Of a stretch of DNA of 64,000 nucleotides, positions 42,926-53,581 are shown piece by piece. Position 1 is the stretch's first letter. The number at the start of each line of letters is the position of its first letter. Origin of the DNA: Streptomyces sp. Sge12. Its GTDB lineage: Bacteria; Actinomycetota; Actinomycetes; Streptomycetales; Streptomycetaceae. Location of the stretch: assembly GCF_002080455.1 (NCBI RefSeq), contig NZ_CP020555.1, positions 1,922,001-1,986,000 of the forward strand, given 5' to 3'. Both the position numbers and the translations under genes were made by a program. Under the pieces are notes generated by a model that ran no database searches, was not told the origin of the DNA, and was given only the letters and a program-made list of their open reading frames with translations.

Positions 42926-43870
42926 TCAGAACTCGATGCGCTCGCGGCGGGTGGCGCGCAGCGTGATGACGGAAAGGATCATGGTGAGGACGAGCATGAC
43001 CACGCCCATGGCGCAGGCGTAGCCGCTCTTGCCGAAGTAGAGGAAGTTCCTCATCAGCACCGTCGCCATGACCTCGCTGTGGTGGTCGGGTCCGCCGCCG
43101 AACTGGCCCGAGGTCATGGTCGACACCAGGACGAACATGTCCATCGCGGCGATGCCCAGGTAGACCGCCGAGGTCTGCACGGAGTCCCACAGCAGGGGCA
43201 GGGTGACCTTGAAGAAGGTCTGGGCGCGCCCGGCCCCGTCGAGCAGGGCGGCCTCGTAGATGTCCTTGGGGACGGACTGCATGGCGGCCGAGAACAGCAC
43301 GAGGTAGAAGCCGACGCCGTGCCAGACGACCACGAGGAGCAGGCACCAGAGCACGAGCCGCGGCTCGTTCAGCCATTCGACCGGGTGCAGCCGGTCGACC
43401 AGGCCGAGGCGGATGAGGACGCCGTTGAGCAGGCCGCCCTCGTCGGTGCGGTACACGGCGCCGAAGAGCACCGCGAGGATGGCGAGGGAGAGGACCTGCG
43501 GGAAGAAGTAGACGATCTTGTAGAAGCCCGATCCCCGCACGCCCTGCACCCCGCCGGCCCCGCCCCGGCCGCCCGCGTTCACCATGAAGGCGAAGAAGAG
43601 GGCGAGCAGGATGGTGACCACCGGGACGAACACCAGGAGCAGCAGGTTGTTCCACAGGGCGCCGCGGAAGACCTCGTCCTTCATCAGGGCCGCGTAGTTG
43701 TCCACCCCGACGAAATCGAAGGTCGGCGACTGGCCCGTCCAGTTGGTGAAGGAGTAGCCGAACGTCTGTACGTACGGCCAGATGACGAAGGTCAGGTACA
43801 GCGCGAGGGGTGCGAGGAGGAAGCCGGCGATGAAGCCGCCCCGTCCCCTGCCCTGGGCTACTTGGCTCAT
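42926..43870 (-). CDS. ngcF: Chitin-sugar ABC transporter permease NgcF
   Basis: 314 residues from ATG 43868-43870. Six membrane helices; EAA loop YEAALLDGAGRAQTFFKVTLPLLWD; MalF-like N-terminal permease with the family features FVGVDNYAALMKDEVFRGALWNNLL. Part of the ngcEFG operon, 50 nt downstream of ngcE. A gap of that size suggests it is co-transcribed but has its own ribosome site. Confidence 0.88.
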   Translation of the reverse strand: MSQVAQGRGRGGFIAGFLLAPLALYLTFVIWPYVQTFGYSFTNWTGQSPTFDFVGVDNYAALMKDEVFRGALWNNLLLLVFVPVVTILLALFFAFMVNAGGRGGAGGVQGVRGSGFYKIVYFFPQVLSLAILAVLFGAVYRTDEGGLLNGVLIRLGLVDRLHPVEWLNEPRLVLWCLLLVVVWHGVGFYLVLFSAAMQSVPKDIYEAALLDGAGRAQTFFKVTLPLLWDSVQTSAVYLGIAAMDMFVLVSTMTSGQFGGGPDHHSEVMATVLMRNFLYFGKSGYACAMGVVMLVLTMILSVITLRATRRERIEF

Positions 43871-43920
43871 GGTGTCCGTCCCTGGAGTGCCCGGTGACCG
43901 GTGCCCGGTGGTGCGCGTGG

Positions 43921-45351
43921 TCAGCTGCGACGGTTGTTCTTGGCGTTCGGGTCCTGCGCCGCCTTGTTTACCGCAGCCTGGGCCCGCTTGATCCACTCCT
44001 TCGGCTGAATCCGCTTGGCCATCAGCTCATTGGACGCGTCCTGGATCGCCGTGTCCATTTCGCTGTACCAGTCGGTGTAAAGGTAGTTGAAGGTGTTCGA
44101 ACCCGCCGCCTTGAGGGCCGTCACCGCCGACTGGGTGCCGGGCCGCAGTTTCACGCCCGGGTCCACGCCGTCCTTGACCACGGTGAGCGAGTTCGCCTGC
44201 TGGGCGAACATGGTCGACCATTCGCGGGACAGCATCGAACGGATGAACTCCAGGCCGCCCGCCTTGTTGGCCGCCTTCTCCGGAACGATGAAGGGCTCGC
44301 CGGCCCCGGCCCGGATGGCCTCGAAGGGCAGCTTGCTGTCGGCCAGCAGCGGGACCGGCAGGAACTGCATGTCGAAGTCGTCCGGCGTCTGCTTGAGCTG
44401 CTCGTTCTCCAGCCAGGAGCCGGAGGGGATGAAGGCCGCCTTGTACTGGTTCCAGGCGGTCTGGGACTCCGTGTGGGTCAGGCCGTTGGTGCCCGGGAGC
44501 AGCAGGTCCTTCTCGACGACCTCGTAGACCGCCTCGACGGCGGCGAGGGCCGCGGCATTGCCCTCGAAGGCGTTCGGCTCCAGGTTGTCGATCGCCTTCA
44601 TGGCGTCCAGGCCGCCCTTCTTGGCGATCAGGTCCATGATGACGACGTTGATGTAGTACGGGAACTTGCCCTGGTGGGCGAGGCCGCCGATGCCGGCCTC
44701 CTTGGCCTTCGCGCAGACGGCGAGGAACTCGTCCCAGGTCTTGGGCGCCGTCCAGCCCTTCTCCTTGAAGAGCTTGCCGGAGTACCAGAAGCCGAAGACG
44801 GTGTAGACGTAGTTGAGCGAGACGAACTTGCCGCCCTGCGTGCCCTGTTCGACGGTGCCCGCGATCAGCAGGTCGCGGACCTTCTTGCTCGGGTCGTCGA
44901 GCGACGGTGCGTCGAGCACCGGGGTGAGGTCGGCGAGCTGGTTGCTCTTGAAGAGCACGTCCAGCTTGATCTTCTGGGCGCCGGAGTTGTCGACGACGTC
45001 CGGCGGGTTTCCGCCGTTGAAGCGCGTCTGGAGCTTTCCGGTGATCTCCTGGGTGCCCAGGTGGGAGCTGGTGGTGCCCCACTTCTTGTCGAAGGCGGCC
45101 TCCCAGGCCTTCGCGTAGTCGTCGCCGAACCCGCCCTTGAAGACGACGACGTCCAGCTTGCCGCCCTTGGCGACGCCGAAGGGGTTCTCCTTGGTCACCG
45201 CGCCCTTGTCCGGCCCCTTGGTCGTGCCCTCACCGCCGGAGGCGCAGGCGGACAGGAAGCTCATCGTGGGCACCGAGATCAGTCCCAGCGCCGCGGAGCG
45301 CTTGATCAGGTCACGGCGGCCGAGGCCCTCACCAGTGGATCCCATGCTCAT
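43921..45351 (-). CDS. ngcE: Chitin-sugar-binding lipoprotein NgcE
   Basis: 476 residues from ATG 45349-45351; ATG 45343 is also in frame. Twin-arginine-like GRRDLIKRSAALGLISV followed by a lipobox LSAC. The rest is a type-1 extracellular solute-binding domain with the conserved KLDVVVFKGGFGDDYAKAWEAAF and FNGGNPPDVVDNSG segments and a C-terminal WYSEMDTAIQDASNELMAKRIQPKEWIKRAQ. Gene order ngcE-ngcF-ngcG and length agree with the S. coelicolor SCO6005-6007 system that binds diacetylchitobiose. Upstream lies a DasR-like site. Confidence 0.9.
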   Translation of the reverse strand: MSMGSTGEGLGRRDLIKRSAALGLISVPTMSFLSACASGGEGTTKGPDKGAVTKENPFGVAKGGKLDVVVFKGGFGDDYAKAWEAAFDKKWGTTSSHLGTQEITGKLQTRFNGGNPPDVVDNSGAQKIKLDVLFKSNQLADLTPVLDAPSLDDPSKKVRDLLIAGTVEQGTQGGKFVSLNYVYTVFGFWYSGKLFKEKGWTAPKTWDEFLAVCAKAKEAGIGGLAHQGKFPYYINVVIMDLIAKKGGLDAMKAIDNLEPNAFEGNAAALAAVEAVYEVVEKDLLLPGTNGLTHTESQTAWNQYKAAFIPSGSWLENEQLKQTPDDFDMQFLPVPLLADSKLPFEAIRAGAGEPFIVPEKAANKAGGLEFIRSMLSREWSTMFAQQANSLTVVKDGVDPGVKLRPGTQSAVTALKAAGSNTFNYLYTDWYSEMDTAIQDASNELMAKRIQPKEWIKRAQAAVNKAAQDPNAKNNRRS

Positions 45352-45479
45352 GTCCTCGCCTTCGTCAGAAGTGTGAAGGAGGCCGGAAATCACGACGGCA
45401 CCGCGCGTGCGGACATCACCGCAGGTCCCCGCCATCCCCCGGTCCGGTGCCGCCCAGTACCGCGGCGATCCGGACGGGC

Positions 45480-45495
45480 ACAGGTATAGTCCACT
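45480..45495. promoter_or_regulatory. DasR-responsive element (dre)-like site before ngcE
   Basis: The minus strand reads AGTGGACTATACCTGT, which agrees at 12 of 16 positions with the palindromic dre consensus ACTGGTCTAGACCACT recognised by DasR, the GlcNAc regulator. It is 129 nt upstream of the ngcE ATG, in the promoter region. DasR control of a chitin-sugar transporter is the expected logic. Confidence 0.5.
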
Positions 45496-45588
45496 TCCGC
45501 TCGTGTGAGCAAGATCATGCACACGGTTGCCTGTCAGCTTTTCCGAGTTGAGACCTCCCCGAAACCTGGCCCCGGCCGGAAAAGGCGG

Positions 45589-45623
45589 AAGGGCCGTACC
45601 CCCTTAACGGGGATACGGCCCTT
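45589..45623 (-). terminator. Hairpin terminator after acnA
   Basis: AAGGGCCGTA (45589-45598) plus CCCC pairs with GGGG plus TACGGCCCTT (to 45623) with one bulged base; 18 nt beyond the acnA stop on the minus strand. Confidence 0.75.
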
Positions 45624-45640
45624 TGGTGCCGCTACGGTCC

Positions 45641-48460
<2,820 letters not shown>

Positions 48461-48510
48461 GGGGGCGGCTGCGGTACGCCTTCGGCAGATATCTCGATGT
48501 CGAGATAACT

Positions 48511-49563
48511 CTAGTACATGTCCGGGGGGAGGGACGAGGCGCGCACCCGTAGCCCCGCCGGGACCGTCAGTTGCCCAGGCGGTTCCGCATGCCCGGATTC
48601 GATCAGGTTGACCAGGACAGACACCGCCGAAGCGGCGATCCGCTCCGGATTCAGGGTGACGGTGGTCACGGCGGGTTCGGCCTCGGCGTAGGCCGGATCC
48701 TCACTGGCGCAGACGAGCAGCAGCCCGCCGTGCCCCGGCGTGCCGGGTATGTGCAGGCCGTGGCGCGCGGCGGCGGCCAGTACCTGCCGGCCGCCCGGGT
48801 CGTACACGCAGTACACGGCGTCGGGCCGGTCCGGTCCGGCGAAGGCCGGGTCGAAGGCGCGCCCCGCCGCGTCCTCGGGGTCGAAGGGGACCAGGAGCGG
48901 AGCCCGGCCGCGCTCCGCGCACCACTGTTCGTAGGCCGATGTGACGGCCCCCGTGTAGAACTCCCGGCCGTAACCGGCGTGCAGGGCGATCCGGCGGGCC
49001 CCGGACGCGGCGAGATGGTCGAGCACCTCCCGGGTGGTGGCGGTGTGGTCGTTGTCCACCCACAGGTCCCCCGGCCAGGGGTCGGGGGGCCGCCCGTCGA
49101 AGACCACCGGCAGACCCCGCGCCCGCAGGGCCCGCAGCACCGGGTCGCCGGCCGGACTGTCGAGCAGCAGCATCCCGTCCACGGCGAGGGTGTGCCACAA
49201 CGGCTCGGCGCCCCGGTCGGCGGGCAGGGTGGTCAGGGCGTAGCCGTGGGCGTGCGCGGCGGAGGTCGCCGCGGTGAGCAGCCGGGAGAAGTAGGCGATC
49301 CCGACGAAGTCCCAGGCGTCCCCCGCGTACGTGGTCACGGCGACGCCGAGGCTGCGGGTGCGCGGGCCGCGGCGCGCTCCGTAGCCGAGCGCACCCGCCA
49401 CCTCACGGACCCGCCGCCGGGTGGACCCGCCGAGGCGGCCGGTGCCGTTGAGCGCGTGCGAGACGGTCGCGGTGGAGACCTCGGCGGCGCGCGCGATGTC
49501 GGCGAGCGTCGGACCGGGGGCGGGCCCGTGGGCGGGCGGGGGTGCGGGCGGGGGCACGGGCAC
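48511..49563 (-). CDS. LacI family transcriptional regulator
   Basis: 350 residues from GTG 49561-49563. Pro-rich start, then the LacI HTH (about 19-65: TLADIARAAEVSTATVSHALNGTGRLGGSTRRRV) and a periplasmic-binding-like sensor domain (about 75-345) with GVAVTTYAGDAWDFVGIAYFSRLL and VDGMLLLDSPAGDPV. Probably binds a sugar or nucleoside ligand and represses a neighbouring gene. The divergent Tat-secreted amidohydrolase, with an operator-like site in the 92-nt gap, is the likely target. Confidence 0.88.
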   Translation of the reverse strand: MPVPPPAPPPAHGPAPGPTLADIARAAEVSTATVSHALNGTGRLGGSTRRRVREVAGALGYGARRGPRTRSLGVAVTTYAGDAWDFVGIAYFSRLLTAATSAAHAHGYALTTLPADRGAEPLWHTLAVDGMLLLDSPAGDPVLRALRARGLPVVFDGRPPDPWPGDLWVDNDHTATTREVLDHLAASGARRIALHAGYGREFYTGAVTSAYEQWCAERGRAPLLVPFDPEDAAGRAFDPAFAGPDRPDAVYCVYDPGGRQVLAAAARHGLHIPGTPGHGGLLLVCASEDPAYAEAEPAVTTVTLNPERIAASAVSVLVNLIESGHAEPPGQLTVPAGLRVRASSLPPDMY

Positions 49564-49602
49564 GCCGCCATCGTACGGATTTCGTCGCCGGGGGCGGCTT
49601 CT

Positions 49603-49618
49603 GGTTAAGCGGTTAATC
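49603..49618. promoter_or_regulatory. Operator-like palindrome between LacI-type and amidohydrolase genes
   Basis: GGTTAAGCGGTTAATC is an imperfect palindrome (12 of 16 positions self-complementary), a form usual for LacI-family operators. It sits 38-53 nt before the amidohydrolase start and 40 nt upstream of the regulator start. Confidence 0.4.
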
Positions 49619-49655
49619 AAACAGTGTCCTGGCCACACCGACGATTGGAGTGGGC

Positions 49656-51587
49656 ATGACGTCTTCGCACCCTTCCGGCCACCTTTCCCGCCGGGGGCTC
49701 CTCGCGGCCGCCGGGGTCGCCGGGGTCACCGGAGCGGCCGGGCTGCTGGGGGCCGCCCCGGCCTCGGCCGCCCCCGCGCCCTCGGCCGCGTCCTCCACGG
49801 GGCGCGGTTCGGCGGCCCTGGTCGTCCACAGTGCCTCCGTGTTCACCGGGACCGGCGGCCGGGCGCCCGTCGAGGCCGTCGCCGTCGGACGGGACGGCAG
49901 GATCCTGGCCACCGGTACGAACGCGGCGGTGCGCCGGCACGTGGGCCGGGACACCGAGGTCGTCGACGCCCGCGGCAACACGGTCATGAGCGGCATCCAC
50001 GACGGCCACGTCCACCCGCTCGGCGCGGGCGAACGCTCGCTGTCCCCCTCGCTGGAGGGTGCCGAGACCACCGTGGCCGAACTCCGGGAGATCCTGACCG
50101 GCTTCCTCGCCGAGACGGGCGGCGCGGCCGCGGAGCCCGACCGCTGGCTGGTGGTAGAGGACTGGAACCCGGTCGGGCTGCTCCCCGCGGGCACCCTTGC
50201 GCACCACTCGATCCTGGACGCGCTGGCGACCCGGCGGCCGGTCGCCCTCGTCGGCGGCGACGGGCACAACCTGTGGGCCAATCAGCGGGCCCTGGACATC
50301 GCCGGGATCACGGCGGCCACGCCCGACCCGGTCGGCGGCAAGGTCGTGAAGGGCGCGGACGGGCGGCCGACGGGCGTTCTCAAGGACGACGCCCAGAGCC
50401 TGGTCCGGCGGCACATACCGGAGCCCACCCGGGCCGACCTGGTCGCGGCGTGCGCGAAGGTGCTGGAACTGGCGGCCGCCTCCGGGGTCACGACGATGAT
50501 GGACGCGCTGGTGGGACGGCACGAGCTGGAGCTGTACCGGGCGCTCTCGGCCGCGGGGAAGCTGCCGCAGCGGATCGTGCCGGCCATCCGGCTGGAGGCG
50601 GAGCAGACCAGGGACCCCGCGGGCTCGCTGGCGTACGCGCGGGGGCTGCGGCGGGAGTTCGAAGGGGTGCGGGGGCTCCGGTTCGGGATGATCAAGGTCT
50701 TCCTGGACGGGGTCATCGAGTACCCGGCGCAGACCGCCGCCCTGCTGAAGCCGTACCTCGACGGCAAGGGCGGCCCGACCGGCAACCGGGGCGAGCTGTA
50801 CACCTCGGCGGCGGAGTACGGCCGCCTCGCCGCCGCCTTCAACCGGGCGGGCTGGCAGATGCACGCGCACGGACTCGGCGACCGCGCGGTGCGCACGGCA
50901 CTGGACGGGTACGCGTACGCCGCTCGGGCGACGGGCCGGCGGGACGCCCGCAACGCCGTGGCGCACCTGCAACTCGTGGACCCGGCGGACCTGCGGCGCT
51001 TCGCGCAGTTGGGCGTCGCGGCGTGCATGCAGCTCCAGTGGGCGGCGGAGGACACCTGGACGATGGAGGCGCTGCTGCCCTACATCGGACCCGAGCGGCA
51101 CCGGTGGATGTACCCGGCGCGGAGCCTGGAGAAGGCGGGGGCGCGGCTGTCGGGCGGCTCCGACTGGCCGGTGGACGCCCTTCAGGTGTGGAACCAGTTG
51201 CGGACGGCGATCGACCGCCAGGGCGCCTTCGGGGCGGGCCCGCTGTACCGCGAACTGGAGGCGCTGAGCCGGGACACGGTGCTGCGGATGCACACCTCGG
51301 GGACGGCGTGGCAGCTGCGCCAGGAGGGACTGACGGGCACGGTGGAGCCGGGCCGGGCCGCGGACCTGGTGGTGCTCGACCGGGACGTGAGGCGGTGCCC
51401 GGTGGCCGACATCAGCGGGACGGGGGTGCGGATGACCCTCGTCGGGGGCCGGGTGGTGCACGACGCGGATTCCGCGTCGGGCCGGGCGGCCTCGGCGCGG
51501 GTGGCCGGAGCGGCTTCGGCCGGCCCGCGGCCGGCCTCGTACGCAGCGGTGCACGCCGGGGGGCGGCACCACGCCTGCAAGCACTGA
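49656..51587 (+). CDS. Tat-secreted YtcJ-type amidohydrolase
   Basis: 643 residues from ATG 49656; GTG 49650 is an alternative. Tat signal SRRGLLAAAGVAG with an Ala-rich cleavage site (about 40). Metal-dependent amidohydrolase fold: HDGHVHPLGAG (HxH, metal binding), MMDALVGRHELELYRAL, a Lys in FGMIKVFLDGVIE (carboxylated-Lys position), MHAHGLGDRAVRTAL, AHLQLVDPADL and SGGSDWPVD (final Asp). Broadly an exported hydrolase of amide, urea or ester bonds; YtcJ/DUF-type members are poorly characterised. Extra residues at the C-terminus end in a His/Cys-rich HHACKH. Adjacent regulator is divergent. Confidence 0.85.
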   Translation: MTSSHPSGHLSRRGLLAAAGVAGVTGAAGLLGAAPASAAPAPSAASSTGRGSAALVVHSASVFTGTGGRAPVEAVAVGRDGRILATGTNAAVRRHVGRDTEVVDARGNTVMSGIHDGHVHPLGAGERSLSPSLEGAETTVAELREILTGFLAETGGAAAEPDRWLVVEDWNPVGLLPAGTLAHHSILDALATRRPVALVGGDGHNLWANQRALDIAGITAATPDPVGGKVVKGADGRPTGVLKDDAQSLVRRHIPEPTRADLVAACAKVLELAAASGVTTMMDALVGRHELELYRALSAAGKLPQRIVPAIRLEAEQTRDPAGSLAYARGLRREFEGVRGLRFGMIKVFLDGVIEYPAQTAALLKPYLDGKGGPTGNRGELYTSAAEYGRLAAAFNRAGWQMHAHGLGDRAVRTALDGYAYAARATGRRDARNAVAHLQLVDPADLRRFAQLGVAACMQLQWAAEDTWTMEALLPYIGPERHRWMYPARSLEKAGARLSGGSDWPVDALQVWNQLRTAIDRQGAFGAGPLYRELEALSRDTVLRMHTSGTAWQLRQEGLTGTVEPGRAADLVVLDRDVRRCPVADISGTGVRMTLVGGRVVHDADSASGRAASARVAGAASAGPRPASYAAVHAGGRHHACKH

Positions 51588-51600
51588 CGGGGCGGAGGCG

Positions 51601-51629
51601 CGGGGCCCGTCGGGAAGCGGCGGGCCCCG
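51601..51629 (+). terminator. Hairpin terminator after amidohydrolase
   Basis: CGGGGCCCG (51601-51609) and CGGGCCCCG (51621-51629), perfect 9-bp arms, 13 nt past the stop. Confidence 0.7.
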
Positions 51630-51770
51630 GCCGCGCCCGGCCGGCGCCGCCGCCCGCCCGCCTGCCGGGCCGGATCGCCGCGCATCACGCCTACGGGGAC
51701 GCCATCATGGGACCTGACGACCGGTAAGACCGGGGCAATACACCCATTTGCCACACCCGACGCGGAGGTC

Positions 51771-51787
51771 ATCTCATATCTGAGATA
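51771..51787. promoter_or_regulatory. Nested palindrome before the HTH/MurA-like gene
   Basis: ATCTCA (51771-51776) and TGAGAT (51781-51786) are inverted with a 4-nt spacer; a second perfect palindrome, TATCTGAGATA (51777-51787), is nested in it. It ends 10 nt before the ATG, overlapping a -10-like TAGCGT. Autoregulation by the HTH domain is plausible. The absence of a ribosome site before the ATG suggests a leaderless mRNA. Confidence 0.45.
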
Positions 51788-51797
51788 GCGTGCCCCC

Positions 51798-53327
51798 ATG
51801 GCAGACGACTACCTCGTACGCATCGGCAAGCTCATCCGTGACGCCCGGCAGCACCGGGGCTGGACGCAGAGTCAACTCGCGGACGCCCTGGGCACCAGCC
51901 AGAGCGCCGTGAACCGGATCGAGCGCGGCAACCAGAACATCAGCCTTGAGATGATCGCCCGTATCGGGGAAGCGCTCGACAGCGAGATCGTCTCCCTGGG
52001 CTACGCCGGCCCGATGCACCTGCGCGTGGTGGGCGGCCGCCGTCTGTCCGGCGCCATCGACGTCAAGACGAGCAAGAACGCGTGCGTCGCCCTGCTGTGC
52101 GCCTCCCTGCTCAACAAGGGCCGTACGGTGCTGAGGCGGGTGGCCCGCATCGAGGAGGTCTACCGCCTGCTGGAGGTCCTGAACTCCATCGGCGTCCGCA
52201 CCCGCTGGATCAACGACGGCGTGGACCTGGAGCTGATCCCGCCGGCCCGCCTCGACATGGAGGCGATGGACGCGGACGCGGCCCGCCGGACCCGGAGCAT
52301 CATCATGTTCCTGGGCCCGCTGCTGCACCGCATGGAGACCTTCCGGCTGCCCTACGCGGGTGGCTGCGACCTCGGCACCCGCACCATCGAGCCGCACATG
52401 ATCGCCCTGCGCCGCTTCGGCCTGGACATCACCGCGACCGAGGGCATCTACCACGCGAAGGTCGTGCCCGGCATCTCCCCGGACCGCCCGATCGTGCTGA
52501 CCGAGCGCGGGGACACCGTCACCGAGAACGCGCTGCTGGCCGCCGCCCGGCACGACGGCGTCACCGTCATCCGCAACGCCTCGTCCAACTACATGGTCCA
52601 GGACCTGTGCTTCTTCCTGGAGGCCCTGGGCGTCCGGGTCGAGGGCGTCGGCACCACCACGCTCACCGTGCACGGCGTCCCGAGCATCGACGTGGACGTG
52701 GACTACTCCCCCTCCGAGGACCCGGTCGAGGCGATGAGCCTGCTCGCCGCCGCCGTGGTCACGGAGTCGGAGCTCACCATCCGCCGGGTGCCGATCGAGT
52801 TCATGGAGATCGAGCTCGCGGTCCTGGAGGAGATGGGCCTGGACCACGACCGCTCGGCGGAGTACAACGCCGACAACGGCCGCACCCGGCTGGTCGACCT
52901 CACGGTCCGCCCCTCGAAGCTCGAAGCCCCGATCGACAAGATCCACCCGATGCCGTTCCCCGGGCTGAACATCGACAACGTCCCCTTCTTCGCGGCCATC
53001 GCCGCCGTCGCCCAGGGCCAGACCCTGATCCACGACTGGGTGTACGACAACCGGGCCATCTACCTGACGGACCTGAACCGCCTCGGCGGCCGCCTCCAGC
53101 TCCTCGACCCCCACCGCGTCCTGGTGGAGGGCCCCACCCGCTGGCGCGCGGCGGAGATGATGTGCCCGCCGGCCCTGCGCCCGGCGGTGGTCGTCCTCCT
53201 GGCGATGATGGCGGCGGAGGGCACGTCGGTCCTGCGCAACGTCTACGTCATCAACCGCGGCTACGAGGAACTGGCGGAACGCCTCAACTCGGTGGGCGCC
53301 CAGATCGAGATCTTCCGCGACATCTAG
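51798..53327 (+). CDS. HTH (XRE) domain fused to UDP-GlcNAc 1-carboxyvinyltransferase (MurA)-like enzyme
   Basis: 509 residues. N-terminal XRE-type HTH (about 8-62: IRDARQHRGWTQSQLADALG... RIERGNQNISLEMI), then a MurA-like EPSP synthase fold (about 73-509). MurA's substrate Lys-Asn (K93-N94 in SKNACVALL), the reactive Cys position (C190 in AGGCDLGTR) and the late Arg (ALRPAVVVLLA) are conserved. The segment around MurA's catalytic Asp (PTDMQ in E. coli) is replaced by PGLNIDNVP with an inserted D393, so activity is uncertain. The protein is longer than MurA by the HTH and may be a paralogue with an altered or regulatory role. Leaderless start at 51798. Confidence 0.85.
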   Translation: MADDYLVRIGKLIRDARQHRGWTQSQLADALGTSQSAVNRIERGNQNISLEMIARIGEALDSEIVSLGYAGPMHLRVVGGRRLSGAIDVKTSKNACVALLCASLLNKGRTVLRRVARIEEVYRLLEVLNSIGVRTRWINDGVDLELIPPARLDMEAMDADAARRTRSIIMFLGPLLHRMETFRLPYAGGCDLGTRTIEPHMIALRRFGLDITATEGIYHAKVVPGISPDRPIVLTERGDTVTENALLAAARHDGVTVIRNASSNYMVQDLCFFLEALGVRVEGVGTTTLTVHGVPSIDVDVDYSPSEDPVEAMSLLAAAVVTESELTIRRVPIEFMEIELAVLEEMGLDHDRSAEYNADNGRTRLVDLTVRPSKLEAPIDKIHPMPFPGLNIDNVPFFAAIAAVAQGQTLIHDWVYDNRAIYLTDLNRLGGRLQLLDPHRVLVEGPTRWRAAEMMCPPALRPAVVVLLAMMAAEGTSVLRNVYVINRGYEELAERLNSVGAQIEIFRDI

Positions 53328-53357
53328 GAAGTCGCGACTGACGCAGGCCGGTTCACC

Positions 53358-53400
53358 CGAGACCCCCGCCACTCCCATGAGGAGAGTGACGGGGGTCTCG
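53358..53400. terminator. Hairpin terminator after the HTH/MurA-like gene
   Basis: CGAGACCCCCG (53358-53368) and CGGGGGTCTCG (53390-53400) form an 11-bp perfect outer stem, with CACTC/GAGTG extending the stem inside. Located 31 nt past the stop. The next 181 nt up to 53581 show nothing recognisable. Confidence 0.7.
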
Positions 53401-53581
53401 AGCATCGCCTTCCTGCTCCGTCCGTGGGCTCGCACCCCGCAGGGGAATGCACGGGCCGATGAACCTCCCGTACCGAACCTGCGTCTTCCGGCCCGATCGC
53501 CCCTACGCGCACAGGAGAAGAGACCGGTGACCGACAAGGACGTTGACCGGTAGGCAACACCTGAAGGCCGACGGCGTCCGG

